From: Sphaerochaeta sp. UBA5849
GTDB taxonomy: Bacteria > Spirochaetota > Spirochaetia > Sphaerochaetales > Sphaerochaetaceae
Reading direction: 5' to 3'
DNA: 15,878 bases
Assembly (NCBI GenBank): GCA_002432715.1
Contig: DJGJ01000044.1
Span: 1-15,878, forward strand
Each line of letters starts with the position of its first letter. The first letter of the stretch is position 1. The position numbers and the translations under genes were made by a program. Shown piece by piece: positions 6,862 through 14,811 of the stretch. Under the pieces are notes generated by a model, which was given only the letters and a program-made list of their open reading frames with translations, searched no databases and was not told the origin of the DNA.

Positions 6862-8031
6862 TTACCTCTTTCTGGGATAGGAAGCACGATAGGCACAGCC
6901 TTCGACTTCCAGATGATAGTTCTCAAGGTTGGCACCCAAGAGCAGGCACTCACCTTTTCCAATGGAAAAACTTTGGGAATTCCTCGTTACTGTAACGGTT
7001 CCTTCAATACAGAGCAGCAGGGAAACAGGTACCTGCCCTTCATCGTAGCTACCACTCTCAAAGCGGTATAGACAGAAGAACGGGTCATCCGTCTGGTAAC
7101 AGTACCGGCCACCTTCTGTGATTGTCGGAATCTCCTCAACACGTTGGCAGCTGGTATCCATGATGGAGAAGAGCTCCTCATAATCCACATGCTTGTCGGT
7201 AAGTCCCGCACGCAGGATATTGTCGGAGTTGTTCATCAGTTCAATGCCATTGCCTTGTACATAGGCATGAACCACCCCGGGCTTTAGAAAGATTCCATTA
7301 CCCGGCTTGAGGTGGACAACCTGCAAAAGATACGGACCGAACACGCCGGGGTCGGCACCATACTGAGTTACCACCTGACGGGCTATCTCAGACACAGTGA
7401 GAAACGGAGGGTTCGGCTTCCCATCCAGCGATTCCAAAGACTCTTGATACTCGGCAACCACAGCTGCAAGCGTTGCCTTATCCAGCCGATATAGGGTCTG
7501 GACGAAACAGCGGACAGGATCGGATGCATGTTCACAATGCGAAAACATACTGTGATAACTTTTGGGTAATACCTTCCTCAGATTATTCTCAATCTGTTTG
7601 GCAGGGAGAAAGCCACACATTGCTGTTGTCTCAGTGAGGGCCACCAGCATCTCCGCCTTGGGATTGGCATCCTGATAATTCCATACCGCACGGTCCAGGA
7701 CTTTGCGTTTCGGAGCCTCCTTTTCCCAACCCTTTTGAGCCTGAACTGCATCGGGATGACACTGGATGGAAAGCGGCCGTTCGATGGCCATGACCTTCAA
7801 CAGAAAGGGAAACTCATGCAAATCACCAAGAAACTGTGGATTGTTTGCAAGAAAGGAAGCTAAATTCTCGCCCGTTTCCAATACCGTTGACGGTGCGTTG
7901 GGATGGACTCCCATCCATAACTCCCCGATGGGGACTCCCATCTTGTCAGGCTGTTGCACCAGTGACTGGAGAAAAACTCGGCTTCCCCAGGGAAAGCCCT
8001 TCAATTGGGAACTGATTCGCACTATATCCAT
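6862..8031 (-). CDS. manA: Mannose-6-phosphate isomerase, type I
   Basis: Interconverts mannose-6-phosphate and fructose-6-phosphate in the cytoplasm with a zinc ion. The 389-residue protein is full length for the cupin-type family. Zinc ligands are visible: Q90 and H92 in SIQCHPD, E127 in NPKAEM, and H255 in KPGVVHAYVQG; the signature NSDNILRAGLT (268-278) carries the catalytic arginine R274. The usual SIQVHPD has Cys91 in place of Val, a mild change. The gene starts 3 bases after the pfkA stop codon with only a modest GGGGTG ribosome site, so coupling to upstream translation is likely. In this operon it lets mannose-6-P join the Pgi/PfkA/Fba route. Confidence 0.95.
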   Translation of the reverse strand: MDIVRISSQLKGFPWGSRVFLQSLVQQPDKMGVPIGELWMGVHPNAPSTVLETGENLASFLANNPQFLGDLHEFPFLLKVMAIERPLSIQCHPDAVQAQKGWEKEAPKRKVLDRAVWNYQDANPKAEMLVALTETTAMCGFLPAKQIENNLRKVLPKSYHSMFSHCEHASDPVRCFVQTLYRLDKATLAAVVAEYQESLESLDGKPNPPFLTVSEIARQVVTQYGADPGVFGPYLLQVVHLKPGNGIFLKPGVVHAYVQGNGIELMNNSDNILRAGLTDKHVDYEELFSIMDTSCQRVEEIPTITEGGRYCYQTDDPFFCLYRFESGSYDEGQVPVSLLLCIEGTVTVTRNSQSFSIGKGECLLLGANLENYHLEVEGCAYRASYPRKR

Positions 8032-8034
8032 ATG

Positions 8035-9210
8035 TTACACCCCACGCTTGGGAAAAGAAGGAAGGGCACGCCCGAGCAATGGCTTGCACCAAGTCAGGTA
8101 TGAATCATCGATCCTGCCGACATCTCTGATATACTCTGCGGGCAAGGTGCGCTCATGCAGCATAACTTCTTCTAGCGGAATGAGAATCGGTTTACAAAGG
8201 TATGGCTTGCTGCTGATACGTTCAAACCCTACCATCACTTCACTTTTTCCTTCCAACATGGCTTTAACAGCTTCCTTGCCCACGAGAATCGCTTCTTCGC
8301 AATCTACTTCCGATTGAAATGCAATCGAACAGCGCCCAAGGATTCCTGGTTTCTCACTGCGGGCTTTGATTCCCAACTTCTGGATCACCAGATTGCATAG
8401 ATGTGCCGAAACATCCCCGTAGTAGACCGATCGTCCCACTTGGAATATCGGTTTCACAATGGGATCGCCGGTTTTGGTTCGCAATCCTTCGGAAGCGACC
8501 ACTACAACGCCCCCATACTTCTTATACAGTGTCTTCGCCTCATCGAGAAACTGCTCTTCATCAAAAGCCACTTCCGGCACATAAATCAGATGGGGGCCTA
8601 CATGCTCCTCTGTCTTCGCCAATGCTGCAGCAGCGGTAAGCCAGCCTGCATTGCGTCCCATGCTCTCGATGATGCAGACATGTATGGGAAGGGAAGCCAC
8701 ATCCTGGCTGAGCTCCTGTACAGAAGAGGCCAGATAGCGTGCAGCGCTGCCAAAACCCGGGGCATGGTCGGTGATGGCCAAATCGTTGTCTATGGTTTTA
8801 GGTATTCCCACTATCCTAATGCCCTTTTCCCTTGCTTGCGGATGAGCCTTGACAGAGCGGGCCAGCTTGCCGCAGGCATCCATCGAGCCATTGCCGCCAT
8901 TGAAAAATACGCCGGTGATATCATAGGCAAGCAGGACTTCAACCATCCTCGCATAATCCTCGTCGCGTACATGAAAACGGCTGGTGCCGATCCACGAAGC
9001 AGGAGTATGGGGCAGTTGGGCAATGGTTTGTTCGTCAATGGCCAAGAGGTCGATGAAATCCTCGGTAAGGACGGCTTGCGTGCCGCCTCTCGCTGCATAG
9101 ACATGCCTACATACCCCCGAATCCTTGGCCTGCGCGATCACCCCATATAGGGATGCGTTCATCACCGCAGTCGGTGCTCCGCCATGGACAATCAACAAAT
9201 TTTCATGCAT
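8035..9210 (-). CDS. pfkA: 6-phosphofructokinase (PfkA family, ATP or PPi donor uncertain)
   Basis: Phosphorylates fructose-6-phosphate to fructose-1,6-bisphosphate. The opening VHGGAPTAVMNASLYG, the substrate loop ESMGRNAGW (182-190) and PKTIDND (137-143, catalytic D141) place it in the PfkA superfamily, near the clade that carries GGPT.VIN and PKTIDND. The donor site reads GGNGS (105-109). Gly108 is the ATP-type residue where PPi enzymes have Asp, while Lys138 is the PPi-type residue where classical bacterial ATP enzymes have Gly; N107 replaces the usual Asp. The donor therefore cannot be read off. I set the start at ATG 9210 (391 residues) because a GGGGGAG site precedes it by 5 bases; a start at 9285 would add 25 unlike residues inside nagA. 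It overlaps the nagA stop by 8 bases. Confidence 0.92.
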   Translation of the reverse strand: MHENLLIVHGGAPTAVMNASLYGVIAQAKDSGVCRHVYAARGGTQAVLTEDFIDLLAIDEQTIAQLPHTPASWIGTSRFHVRDEDYARMVEVLLAYDITGVFFNGGNGSMDACGKLARSVKAHPQAREKGIRIVGIPKTIDNDLAITDHAPGFGSAARYLASSVQELSQDVASLPIHVCIIESMGRNAGWLTAAAALAKTEEHVGPHLIYVPEVAFDEEQFLDEAKTLYKKYGGVVVVASEGLRTKTGDPIVKPIFQVGRSVYYGDVSAHLCNLVIQKLGIKARSEKPGILGRCSIAFQSEVDCEEAILVGKEAVKAMLEGKSEVMVGFERISSKPYLCKPILIPLEEVMLHERTLPAEYIRDVGRIDDSYLTWCKPLLGRALPSFPKRGV

Positions 9211-10360
9211 ACCGCTCCCCCCTATGGATAATCGATCCACCGGCTGTGGTGTACTGCACCCTGCAATCAGCATCGAGGGCGACAAGGTCGGCGCGCTTTG
9301 TTATCTCCAATTCACCGATATCCTCCAAGCCCAGCATACGGGCTGCATTGGCACTTACCAGGGCGGAGAGTTGTTCTGTCGGCTTGCCGGTAAAACTCAT
9401 GAGATTCTTGAGTGCTCGATCCATGGTCAGGGTGCTTCCGGCCCGCACGCCGGTATCGGCGACCTTAGCATCACCATCCTTCACCACGATGGTCTGCACT
9501 CCAAGCTGGTAGGACCCATTGGGACACCCGGTCGCACTGAGACTGTCGGTGACTGCAAGCATTCGGTCATAGCCTTTGATCTTGAGAAGAAGTCTGACAA
9601 TCGGTGGATGAAGATGAAATCCGTCGCAAATCATCTCTGCATATACATCCTGTTCCAACACTGCAGTAAGAATGGCTGGGTCGTGCATGTGCAGCAGCTT
9701 CATGGCATTCATGATATGAGTAGCCCCAGTCGCCCCGGCCTGGATGGCGGTCATTGTTTGCTCATAGCTGGCACTGCTATGGCCCAAAGAGACCTTCACC
9801 CCCAAGGAGACTGCCTCCTCAATCAGTGCAATCGCCCCTTCCAGTTCGGGAGCGAGGGTAATTATTTTCATGGTGCTTCTTGAAGCAGCGTACAGCTCCC
9901 GGAACAAGGAAACATCGCATTGCCTGAGCAGACGCCCCGGCATGGCCCCCTTATAGGCAGGGCAGAGAAACGGTCCTTCCAAATGGATGCCCGCAATCGT
10001 TGGATTGGCCGCCAACACATAGGGATCAGACAATACATCAAGTTGCCTGAGCATGGTCTCGGGAGTGTCGGTAAGAATGGTGGGCAGATAGGTAGTAACA
10101 CCACGAGAGGCAAAAAAGCTACTTATCTTTGCTACTTGCTCTGCGTTGGCATGATTGAAATCACTTTCCAACGCCCCATGAGTATGTACGTCAATAAAAC
10201 CTGGGACAAGAAACAAGCCGGTTGCGTCAATAACGGCAGTACCCGCAGGAACAAGAAGCTGCTCGTCCATGGCAACTATGCGAGTGCCTTCGATAAGCAA
10301 ATCCAATGCCTTGAAAATTCCTTTATGGAGCACTTGGGCTCCTGTAATGTGCATGGTCAT
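9203..10360 (-). CDS. nagA: N-acetylglucosamine-6-phosphate deacetylase
   Basis: Removes acetate from N-acetylglucosamine-6-phosphate, giving glucosamine-6-phosphate. A 385-residue amidohydrolase-fold enzyme of normal length. Motifs in order: PGFIDVHTHG (53-62), HLEGPF (126-131, metal ligand E128), LGHSSA (192-197, H194), ATHIMNAM (213-220, H215), ICDGFHLHP (244-252, H249) and VTDSLSATG (270-278, catalytic D272). ATG overlaps the lacI stop in an ATGA arrangement, with AAGGAT just upstream; a second ATG two codons later is possible. The downstream deaminase NagB, which would give fructose-6-phosphate, is absent from the window, so it must be encoded elsewhere or the product is used for cell-wall synthesis. 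The related N-acetylgalactosamine-6-phosphate deacetylase (AgaA) is a possible alternative. Confidence 0.92.
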   Translation of the reverse strand: MTMHITGAQVLHKGIFKALDLLIEGTRIVAMDEQLLVPAGTAVIDATGLFLVPGFIDVHTHGALESDFNHANAEQVAKISSFFASRGVTTYLPTILTDTPETMLRQLDVLSDPYVLAANPTIAGIHLEGPFLCPAYKGAMPGRLLRQCDVSLFRELYAASRSTMKIITLAPELEGAIALIEEAVSLGVKVSLGHSSASYEQTMTAIQAGATGATHIMNAMKLLHMHDPAILTAVLEQDVYAEMICDGFHLHPPIVRLLLKIKGYDRMLAVTDSLSATGCPNGSYQLGVQTIVVKDGDAKVADTGVRAGSTLTMDRALKNLMSFTGKPTEQLSALVSANAARMLGLEDIGELEITKRADLVALDADCRVQYTTAGGSIIHRGERYA

Positions 10361-11397
10361 GGACCGATCCTTCTGCAGCTCTCCCGCTCCAACAAAGTAA
10401 AGGGAAGCTGTACACGAATACTGTAGCCCCTGTTCGTCTCAAGACGGTCGAGCAGAACCTTTACTGCAAGTCGTCCCAACTCTTTCTTGGGAATATCGAT
10501 GGTGGTAAGAGCTGGCTTGAGATAGGTTCCCGTCTCGATGTTATCGAACCCAACCACCGAAATTTCCTTCGGCACCACAATGCCGTGTTCATCGAGGGCT
10601 TTCATCACTCCCATGGCAACCGTGTCATTTCCGCAAAAGACCGCTGAAGGGAGCGTTTTGCGCCTGATCAACGTTTTCATGCTTTCGTATCCGTCATTGG
10701 CGGTCAGGATGGTGTCGACAACCAAGTCTTTTCGAACTGTGATTTCATGGGCTTGCATGGCATCGAGATAGCCATGATAGCGGTGCTCATTGAACACCTG
10801 ATGTTTCACCTGCGTCGGCCCAATGAAACCGATGTCCCGGTGCCCGAGACCGATGAGGTACTCCACTCCTCTCATAACAGCAGCATGAGCATCACAGATC
10901 ACCTCATCAATATTGTTACCGATTTGGTTGACTCCGGCATACACGAGATAGGGAATCAGACTTTTGAGCATCTGGATGTTTTCCAAGGTCGTCCGACCGA
11001 GCATAATGGCGCAATCGAGGCGGGTATTGGTGATAAAGTGCATAAAGCCGGGATCTTTGATATAGGTTACAAAGAAATTATGGGGAAAGTTCGCCCCTTG
11101 GTTGATTACTTCCTGCTGTATACCGGCCAACAGGGCTGAGAAGAAGGGCGAGACGTAGGTCTCATGCTCACTGGTCAGAATGCAGGCAACCGAGAATGTC
11201 TTGTCCCCGGCTTTGTAATCCATGTATCGTGCATTGGCGAGCTTATGGGAGAAATAGCCAAGGCGCTCGGCCGCTTCAAACACTTTAGTCACTGTCTGGT
11301 CGTTGGCCTTTCGTGAGGTATCGTGACTGAGAATTCGTGACACCGTGGAGATTGAAACCCCGGTTTCCTTGGCTATATCCTTCAACTTAACCGACAT
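10357..11397 (-). CDS. LacI-family transcriptional regulator
   Basis: A 346-residue DNA-binding repressor. The helix-turn-helix is at the N-terminus (KLKDIAKETGVSISTVSRIL, residues 4-23), followed by a hinge region (AAERLGYFSHKLANARY, 42-58) and a periplasmic-binding-protein-like effector domain (about 65-340) with typical markers CGNDTVAMGV and ISVVGFDNI. It lies between pgi and nagA, with AGGAGG 6 bases before the ATG and a 4-base overlap with nagA, so it is co-expressed with the enzymes it probably controls, and is likely autoregulated. The effector is most likely a sugar or sugar phosphate of this pathway. Candidate operators are the inverted repeats at 15687-15715; that link is inference only, since they lack the CG centre typical of LacI sites. 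Confidence 0.93.
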   Translation of the reverse strand: MSVKLKDIAKETGVSISTVSRILSHDTSRKANDQTVTKVFEAAERLGYFSHKLANARYMDYKAGDKTFSVACILTSEHETYVSPFFSALLAGIQQEVINQGANFPHNFFVTYIKDPGFMHFITNTRLDCAIMLGRTTLENIQMLKSLIPYLVYAGVNQIGNNIDEVICDAHAAVMRGVEYLIGLGHRDIGFIGPTQVKHQVFNEHRYHGYLDAMQAHEITVRKDLVVDTILTANDGYESMKTLIRRKTLPSAVFCGNDTVAMGVMKALDEHGIVVPKEISVVGFDNIETGTYLKPALTTIDIPKKELGRLAVKVLLDRLETNRGYSIRVQLPFTLLERESCRRIGP

Positions 11398-11415
11398 TGT
11401 TTGCCTCCTGCCATC

Positions 11416-12696
11416 CTACTTTTCGTATCCTGGTTTTCCCAATTCAGCATACATGTTCCTCTTGTACTGCTCCACCCCCTCCTGATTGAACGGATTGACT
11501 CCAAGCAGACGTGCCGACAGGTAAGCAGTGAAGAGAAAAAAGTAAAACACACCACCAAGCGAAGCCGCACCCAGGAAGCTGTCACATTTCAGCTCGATGC
11601 AGGGAATACCATCATCTGAATGTGCTTGGAGGGCGGCTTGATATACCGTCCTATTGAGCCGGGAAAACGGTGTATCGTCCAGATAGTCAAAACCATCGAC
11701 TACATCCTTCGAGGGGCCAATCACACAACCATTTTCTTCATACTGCAAATCCAGGTAGGTCTCCATCAAGATTCTCGGTCCCTGCTGCACATACTGGCCG
11801 ACGGCATGAAGATCTTCAGAGTAGGAGAAGCCGACAGGAAAGAGAACCTGGTCGGTTTTGCCCTCGGTCTCGGCAAACAACTGTATCCACCATCGGATGA
11901 AGTGCTGCAGATCCGGTTCAAAGGTCACCAAACTTTCCAAGGCTATCCCTTTCTTTCTGATCAAGGAACGGAAGATTGCATAGAGGATTGCAGGATTGTC
12001 CTCACCTTGTTCTGTCCGCACCCTCTGCTGCATGGCATAGGCACCATCTAGAAGATTTCTTATATCTACCCCTGCTACAGCAAGGGGAAAGAGTCCTACC
12101 GGTGAAAGGACGGAAAATCGACCTCCGATATCAGAGGGAAATGGAAGGTAGGTGTAGCCGTGCTGCCGGGCAACTTCATACAGTTGGCCGCTTCCCTTGC
12201 TTCCTGTTACAATAATGCGCTGAGCATAGGCATTCCCATATTTTGCTTGCATTGCTCTGCGCAGCATGCGAAAGGTGATACCCGGCTCAACGGTATTGAA
12301 ATCCTTGGCGATGACATTGAGCACCACCGACTTGGTCTTCAGTACTTCCATGGCATCGGCAAGGCGGGTTTCACTGAGGGTATCCCCGGCAAAATACAAG
12401 GTTGTGGGACTTGTAGTTGTCCTCTTGAGAACCTCAAGAGCGGCTGCCGCTCCTCGATTCGACCCCCCGATCCCGATGACTATCATCACTTCGGCAATTT
12501 GGTTGACGTGCTTTGCCACATGTACAAGCTCATCGATTTTCTGTGTCCCGACATCAAGCCAGCCGAGCGAAGTGCGATACAGGTCCTCTCCCCTCTGCAC
12601 CTCTGAAATGAGGGTGGTGTGCTTCTCTATGGCAGCTTGAATCTCACCCCTGCTTACCAAAAAGGAGGCAGGGCGTACATTGCACGTGATGGTCAT
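11416..12696 (-). CDS. pgi: Glucose-6-phosphate isomerase
   Basis: Interconverts glucose-6-phosphate and fructose-6-phosphate. The 426-residue size is that of the shorter bacterial form (about 430-450). Landmarks: VIGIGGSNRG (73-82), SDIGGRFSVLSPVG (188-201), FAETEGK (274-280, catalytic E276), SEDLHAVGQ (293-301, H297), and the C-terminal hallmark NPFNQEGVEQYKRNM (401-415, K412). An AGGAG site (12703-12707) sits 6 bases before ATG 12696; the TTG directly before it is only 3 bases from that site and is an unlikely start. It follows the binding-protein gene after a gap with a strong hairpin, and is the first of the metabolic genes in the operon. A role in other isomerisations cannot be excluded, but all standard residues are present. 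Confidence 0.94.
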   Translation of the reverse strand: MTITCNVRPASFLVSRGEIQAAIEKHTTLISEVQRGEDLYRTSLGWLDVGTQKIDELVHVAKHVNQIAEVMIVIGIGGSNRGAAAALEVLKRTTTSPTTLYFAGDTLSETRLADAMEVLKTKSVVLNVIAKDFNTVEPGITFRMLRRAMQAKYGNAYAQRIIVTGSKGSGQLYEVARQHGYTYLPFPSDIGGRFSVLSPVGLFPLAVAGVDIRNLLDGAYAMQQRVRTEQGEDNPAILYAIFRSLIRKKGIALESLVTFEPDLQHFIRWWIQLFAETEGKTDQVLFPVGFSYSEDLHAVGQYVQQGPRILMETYLDLQYEENGCVIGPSKDVVDGFDYLDDTPFSRLNRTVYQAALQAHSDDGIPCIELKCDSFLGAASLGGVFYFFLFTAYLSARLLGVNPFNQEGVEQYKRNMYAELGKPGYEK

Positions 12697-12716
12697 CAAT
12701 TTCTCCTATAAGTATG

Positions 12717-12739
12717 GAAGGGGCTCATCGAGCCCCTTC
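12717..12739. promoter_or_regulatory. Perfect 10-bp hairpin between binding-protein gene and pgi
   Basis: GAAGGGGCTC (12717-12726), 3-base loop, GAGCCCCTTC (12730-12739). It lies 18 bases after the binding-protein stop and 20 bases before pgi on the - strand. No T run follows on either strand, so it is more likely a messenger-stabilising or attenuating stem than a full terminator, letting the transporter messenger accumulate above the enzyme part. Confidence 0.65.
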
Positions 12740-12757
12740 ACATTCAATCAGTAGCTC

Positions 12758-13894
12758 TTAGAAACTCTTCAGAGCGTTGAGCAGATAGGAATCATCGAAA
12801 GACTCCTCGAAGCTCTTTACCTTATTGCCGGCCGGTACGTTGGGAACCCTTGCTTGATAGAGTGCCTTCATGTACTGGTACCCCAAAGAATCCTTGGAAG
12901 CAAACCACTGTTGATACATAGCCTTGGTGGGAGCAACCAAGTTGGTGGGATCGAAACTTCCAACAGGCTTCTGGGAGATCCGCTCACCGGCACGCATAGC
13001 TTCATCGATATTCTCAGCTCTCCAGATAGCAGCTTCATACAACGCATTGATGAACGCTTGGGCGACTTCTGGACTTTCTTTCAGCCATGCATTGCTTGCA
13101 ACCCAGGTGGAGGGGAAAGATTTCTCCGGTGGGAAGTGACTTACAGTGGTGGCAATCAACTCGGCGTTCTTGTTGGTTTTGAGAATTGTGCTGGTAGCTG
13201 GAGAGAATCCTACCACTACATCCATTCCTCCGTTTGAAGCCATTCCGGCGGGAAGGTTGGAGTTCAGCGTGTTGATGACCTCGATTCGGTTGGCAACATT
13301 GCTGTTCGGGGCAGTGTATCCAGCCATGTAGGAGCTGGTTTCGCTGTGGATCCAGAGCTGCTCGGCAACCGGTCTACCGGCATTGATCAGTTCAAGTAAA
13401 GCCTTGAACCAGCCGCCGGGAGTGGTACCGACTTCGATATACACCTTCTTGCCCTTCAATCCGGTGTAAATCTCATCAAAATCAAAACGACCATTGGCAT
13501 TTGCATCGATAAACAAGCCCTTTTTGGCGATGAACATCTCAGCATTGCTCAGACAATCGAGGAATACGAAAGAAAGCCCATTGCCGTTGCCGTCAATCGG
13601 ATTCCAGGCAACACCGGCTCCGATGTATCCAACATCGAGAGTGCGATTGTCTGCGCGCATGGCAGTCATTTCAGCAGGACCGCTTTCCACAACGGTGAAG
13701 TTGACTTTAATTCCATGTTTTTCAAAAAACCCCTGTTCCTGGGCTACAGCCGCAAGCGGGGCTCCACCTTCATTGGCATGGATACCGATTCTTACCGTGG
13801 TCAATTCCTTGCCATTCTTTTCAGGAGTAGCTGCCGCCCATACGGATGCAACCACACCTACGATCATCAGGGCCACAAGTAGTGTCTTTTTCAT
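12758..13894 (-). CDS. Periplasmic substrate-binding protein of an SsuA/TauA/NMT1-class importer, with EF-hand loop
   Basis: Captures the ligand of the adjacent ABC importer. The 378-residue precursor has a Sec signal peptide (MKK, core to about 18, likely cut near AWA/AAT at 20-22) without a lipoprotein cysteine, so it is soluble in the periplasm. The body follows the nitrate/sulfonate/taurine/thiamine-precursor class: VRIGIHANEGGAPLAAVAQEQGFFEKHGI at the start (seen as residues 34-62), then the GLKGKKVYIEVGTTPGG strand-loop. Just before that strand a 12-residue loop D130-A-N-A-N-G-R-F-D-F-D-E141 matches an EF-hand calcium site; DGNGNG occurs at 101-106 too. I chose ATG 13894 because GGAGG (13900-13904) precedes it by 5 bases and it gives a clean signal peptide; a start at 13921 would add 9 residues. 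The ligand cannot be named: sulfonates, pyrimidines and other small molecules are all carried by this class. Confidence 0.88.
   Translation of the reverse strand: MKKTLLVALMIVGVVASVWAAATPEKNGKELTTVRIGIHANEGGAPLAAVAQEQGFFEKHGIKVNFTVVESGPAEMTAMRADNRTLDVGYIGAGVAWNPIDGNGNGLSFVFLDCLSNAEMFIAKKGLFIDANANGRFDFDEIYTGLKGKKVYIEVGTTPGGWFKALLELINAGRPVAEQLWIHSETSSYMAGYTAPNSNVANRIEVINTLNSNLPAGMASNGGMDVVVGFSPATSTILKTNKNAELIATTVSHFPPEKSFPSTWVASNAWLKESPEVAQAFINALYEAAIWRAENIDEAMRAGERISQKPVGSFDPTNLVAPTKAMYQQWFASKDSLGYQYMKALYQARVPNVPAGNKVKSFEESFDDSYLLNALKSF
13472..13507 (-). other. EF-hand-type calcium loop within the binding protein
   Basis: Codons 130-141 read DANANGRFDFDE: acidic or amide residues at loop positions 1, 3, 5 and 9, Gly at 6, hydrophobic Phe at 8 and Glu at 12, exactly the canonical pattern. 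It replaces the short turn normally seen before the LKGKK strand of this class of binding protein. Confidence 0.7.
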
Positions 13895-13930
13895 TACGTC
13901 CTCCAATTTGTTTCCGATCATCTATAGACT

Positions 13931-13947
13931 TCCCCATCATCCGGGGA
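13931..13947. promoter_or_regulatory. Small intergenic hairpin between ATPase and binding-protein genes
   Basis: TCCCC (13931-13935), 7-base loop, GGGGA (13943-13947) in the 64-base gap after the ATPase stop. There is no T run. It may protect or process the messenger; a 5-bp stem alone is modest evidence. Confidence 0.3.
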
Positions 13948-13958
13948 GTGCCTGTCTT

Positions 13959-14807
13959 TTATTTAGGGATCTCCAAATACATCTTGTATACAGTATCCCA
14001 TACATAGTTCTTGTAGCGTATAAAGCCTTCTTCAAGTTTGGTCGCTTGAGTTCGGGGATAGGGAAGATCGATGTCGACAATCTCCTTGATCTGACCGGGA
14101 CGGGCGCTCATGATCACCACTTTGCTTGCAAGAAGTACAGCCTCATCCACATCGTGGGTGATAAAGAAAACTGTCTTTTTCTCCTTCTCCCAGGTTTTGA
14201 GCAGATCCTCCTGAAGCTGTGCCCTTGTCTGGGCATCCAGTGCGCCAAAAGGCTCATCCATCAACAACACCTCGGGGTTGAGTGCATACCCGCGGGCTAT
14301 GGCGACACGTTGCTTCATGCCGCCTGAAAGCGCCTTGGGAAAACTATTCTCAAAACCGCTCAGGTTGACCATCTTGATGTAGTGGTCGGAAAGCCTGCGC
14401 TTCTCCTCGGTCGTAAATTTCTGCATTACCGTAACAATTTCCTTCTTCCCTGATGCATCGGTTTGCTCCACCTGAACGGGCTTGCGGATGAACTTCAGTC
14501 CGTATTCGATGTTCTTTCGTACGGTCATCCAAGGAAAGAGTGCATATTGCTGGAAAATGACACCACGTTCGGGAGCCGGTCCTACAATGGGCTGACCATG
14601 CATGGACACAGACCCGCTGTCAAAGGTCTCCAAGCCTGCAATAATGTTCAGCAGCGTAGTCTTTCCGCAACCGGAGGGTCCGACTACACAGACAAACTCA
14701 TTCTTTTCGATATCGAGTGTCACCCCGTTCAGTGCGTTTACGTTTGCACCCTTCTCAACCTTGTACTCTTTATGGACACGTTTGATGCTGATCAATGCTT
14801 CTGCCAT
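13959..14807 (-). CDS. ABC transporter ATP-binding protein, SsuB/TauB class
   Basis: Powers the adjacent importer on the cytoplasmic side of the inner membrane. All nucleotide-binding motifs are intact: Walker A GPSGCGKTT (43-51), Q-loop Q86 in FQQYALFPW, signature LSGGMKQR (160-167), Walker B VLLMDEP (180-186) with E185, D-loop GALD (188-191) and switch H218 in ITHD. At 282 residues it is longer than the usual 240-265. The extra length is a charged insert, roughly 106-140, rich in Lys, Glu and Gln, in the helical subdomain between the Q-loop and the signature, which is the side facing the permease. The gene starts 4 bases after the permease stop, so the two are coupled. The class also covers nitrate and thiamine-precursor importers. 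Confidence 0.93.
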   Translation of the reverse strand: MAEALISIKRVHKEYKVEKGANVNALNGVTLDIEKNEFVCVVGPSGCGKTTLLNIIAGLETFDSGSVSMHGQPIVGPAPERGVIFQQYALFPWMTVRKNIEYGLKFIRKPVQVEQTDASGKKEIVTVMQKFTTEEKRRLSDHYIKMVNLSGFENSFPKALSGGMKQRVAIARGYALNPEVLLMDEPFGALDAQTRAQLQEDLLKTWEKEKKTVFFITHDVDEAVLLASKVVIMSARPGQIKEIVDIDLPYPRTQATKLEEGFIRYKNYVWDTVYKMYLEIPK

Positions 14808-14811
14808 ATGC

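Noticed and set aside
9211..9285. Longer start for the phosphofructokinase
   Set aside because: A GGGGGAG ribosome site leads directly to ATG 9210, where the conserved N-terminal strand begins; the extra residues are only a second frame of nagA.
12872..12884. Partial copy of the TACTGGTACC palindrome half inside the binding-protein gene
   Set aside because: It encodes an ordinary Tyr-Gln-Tyr stretch and the second arm is not complete.
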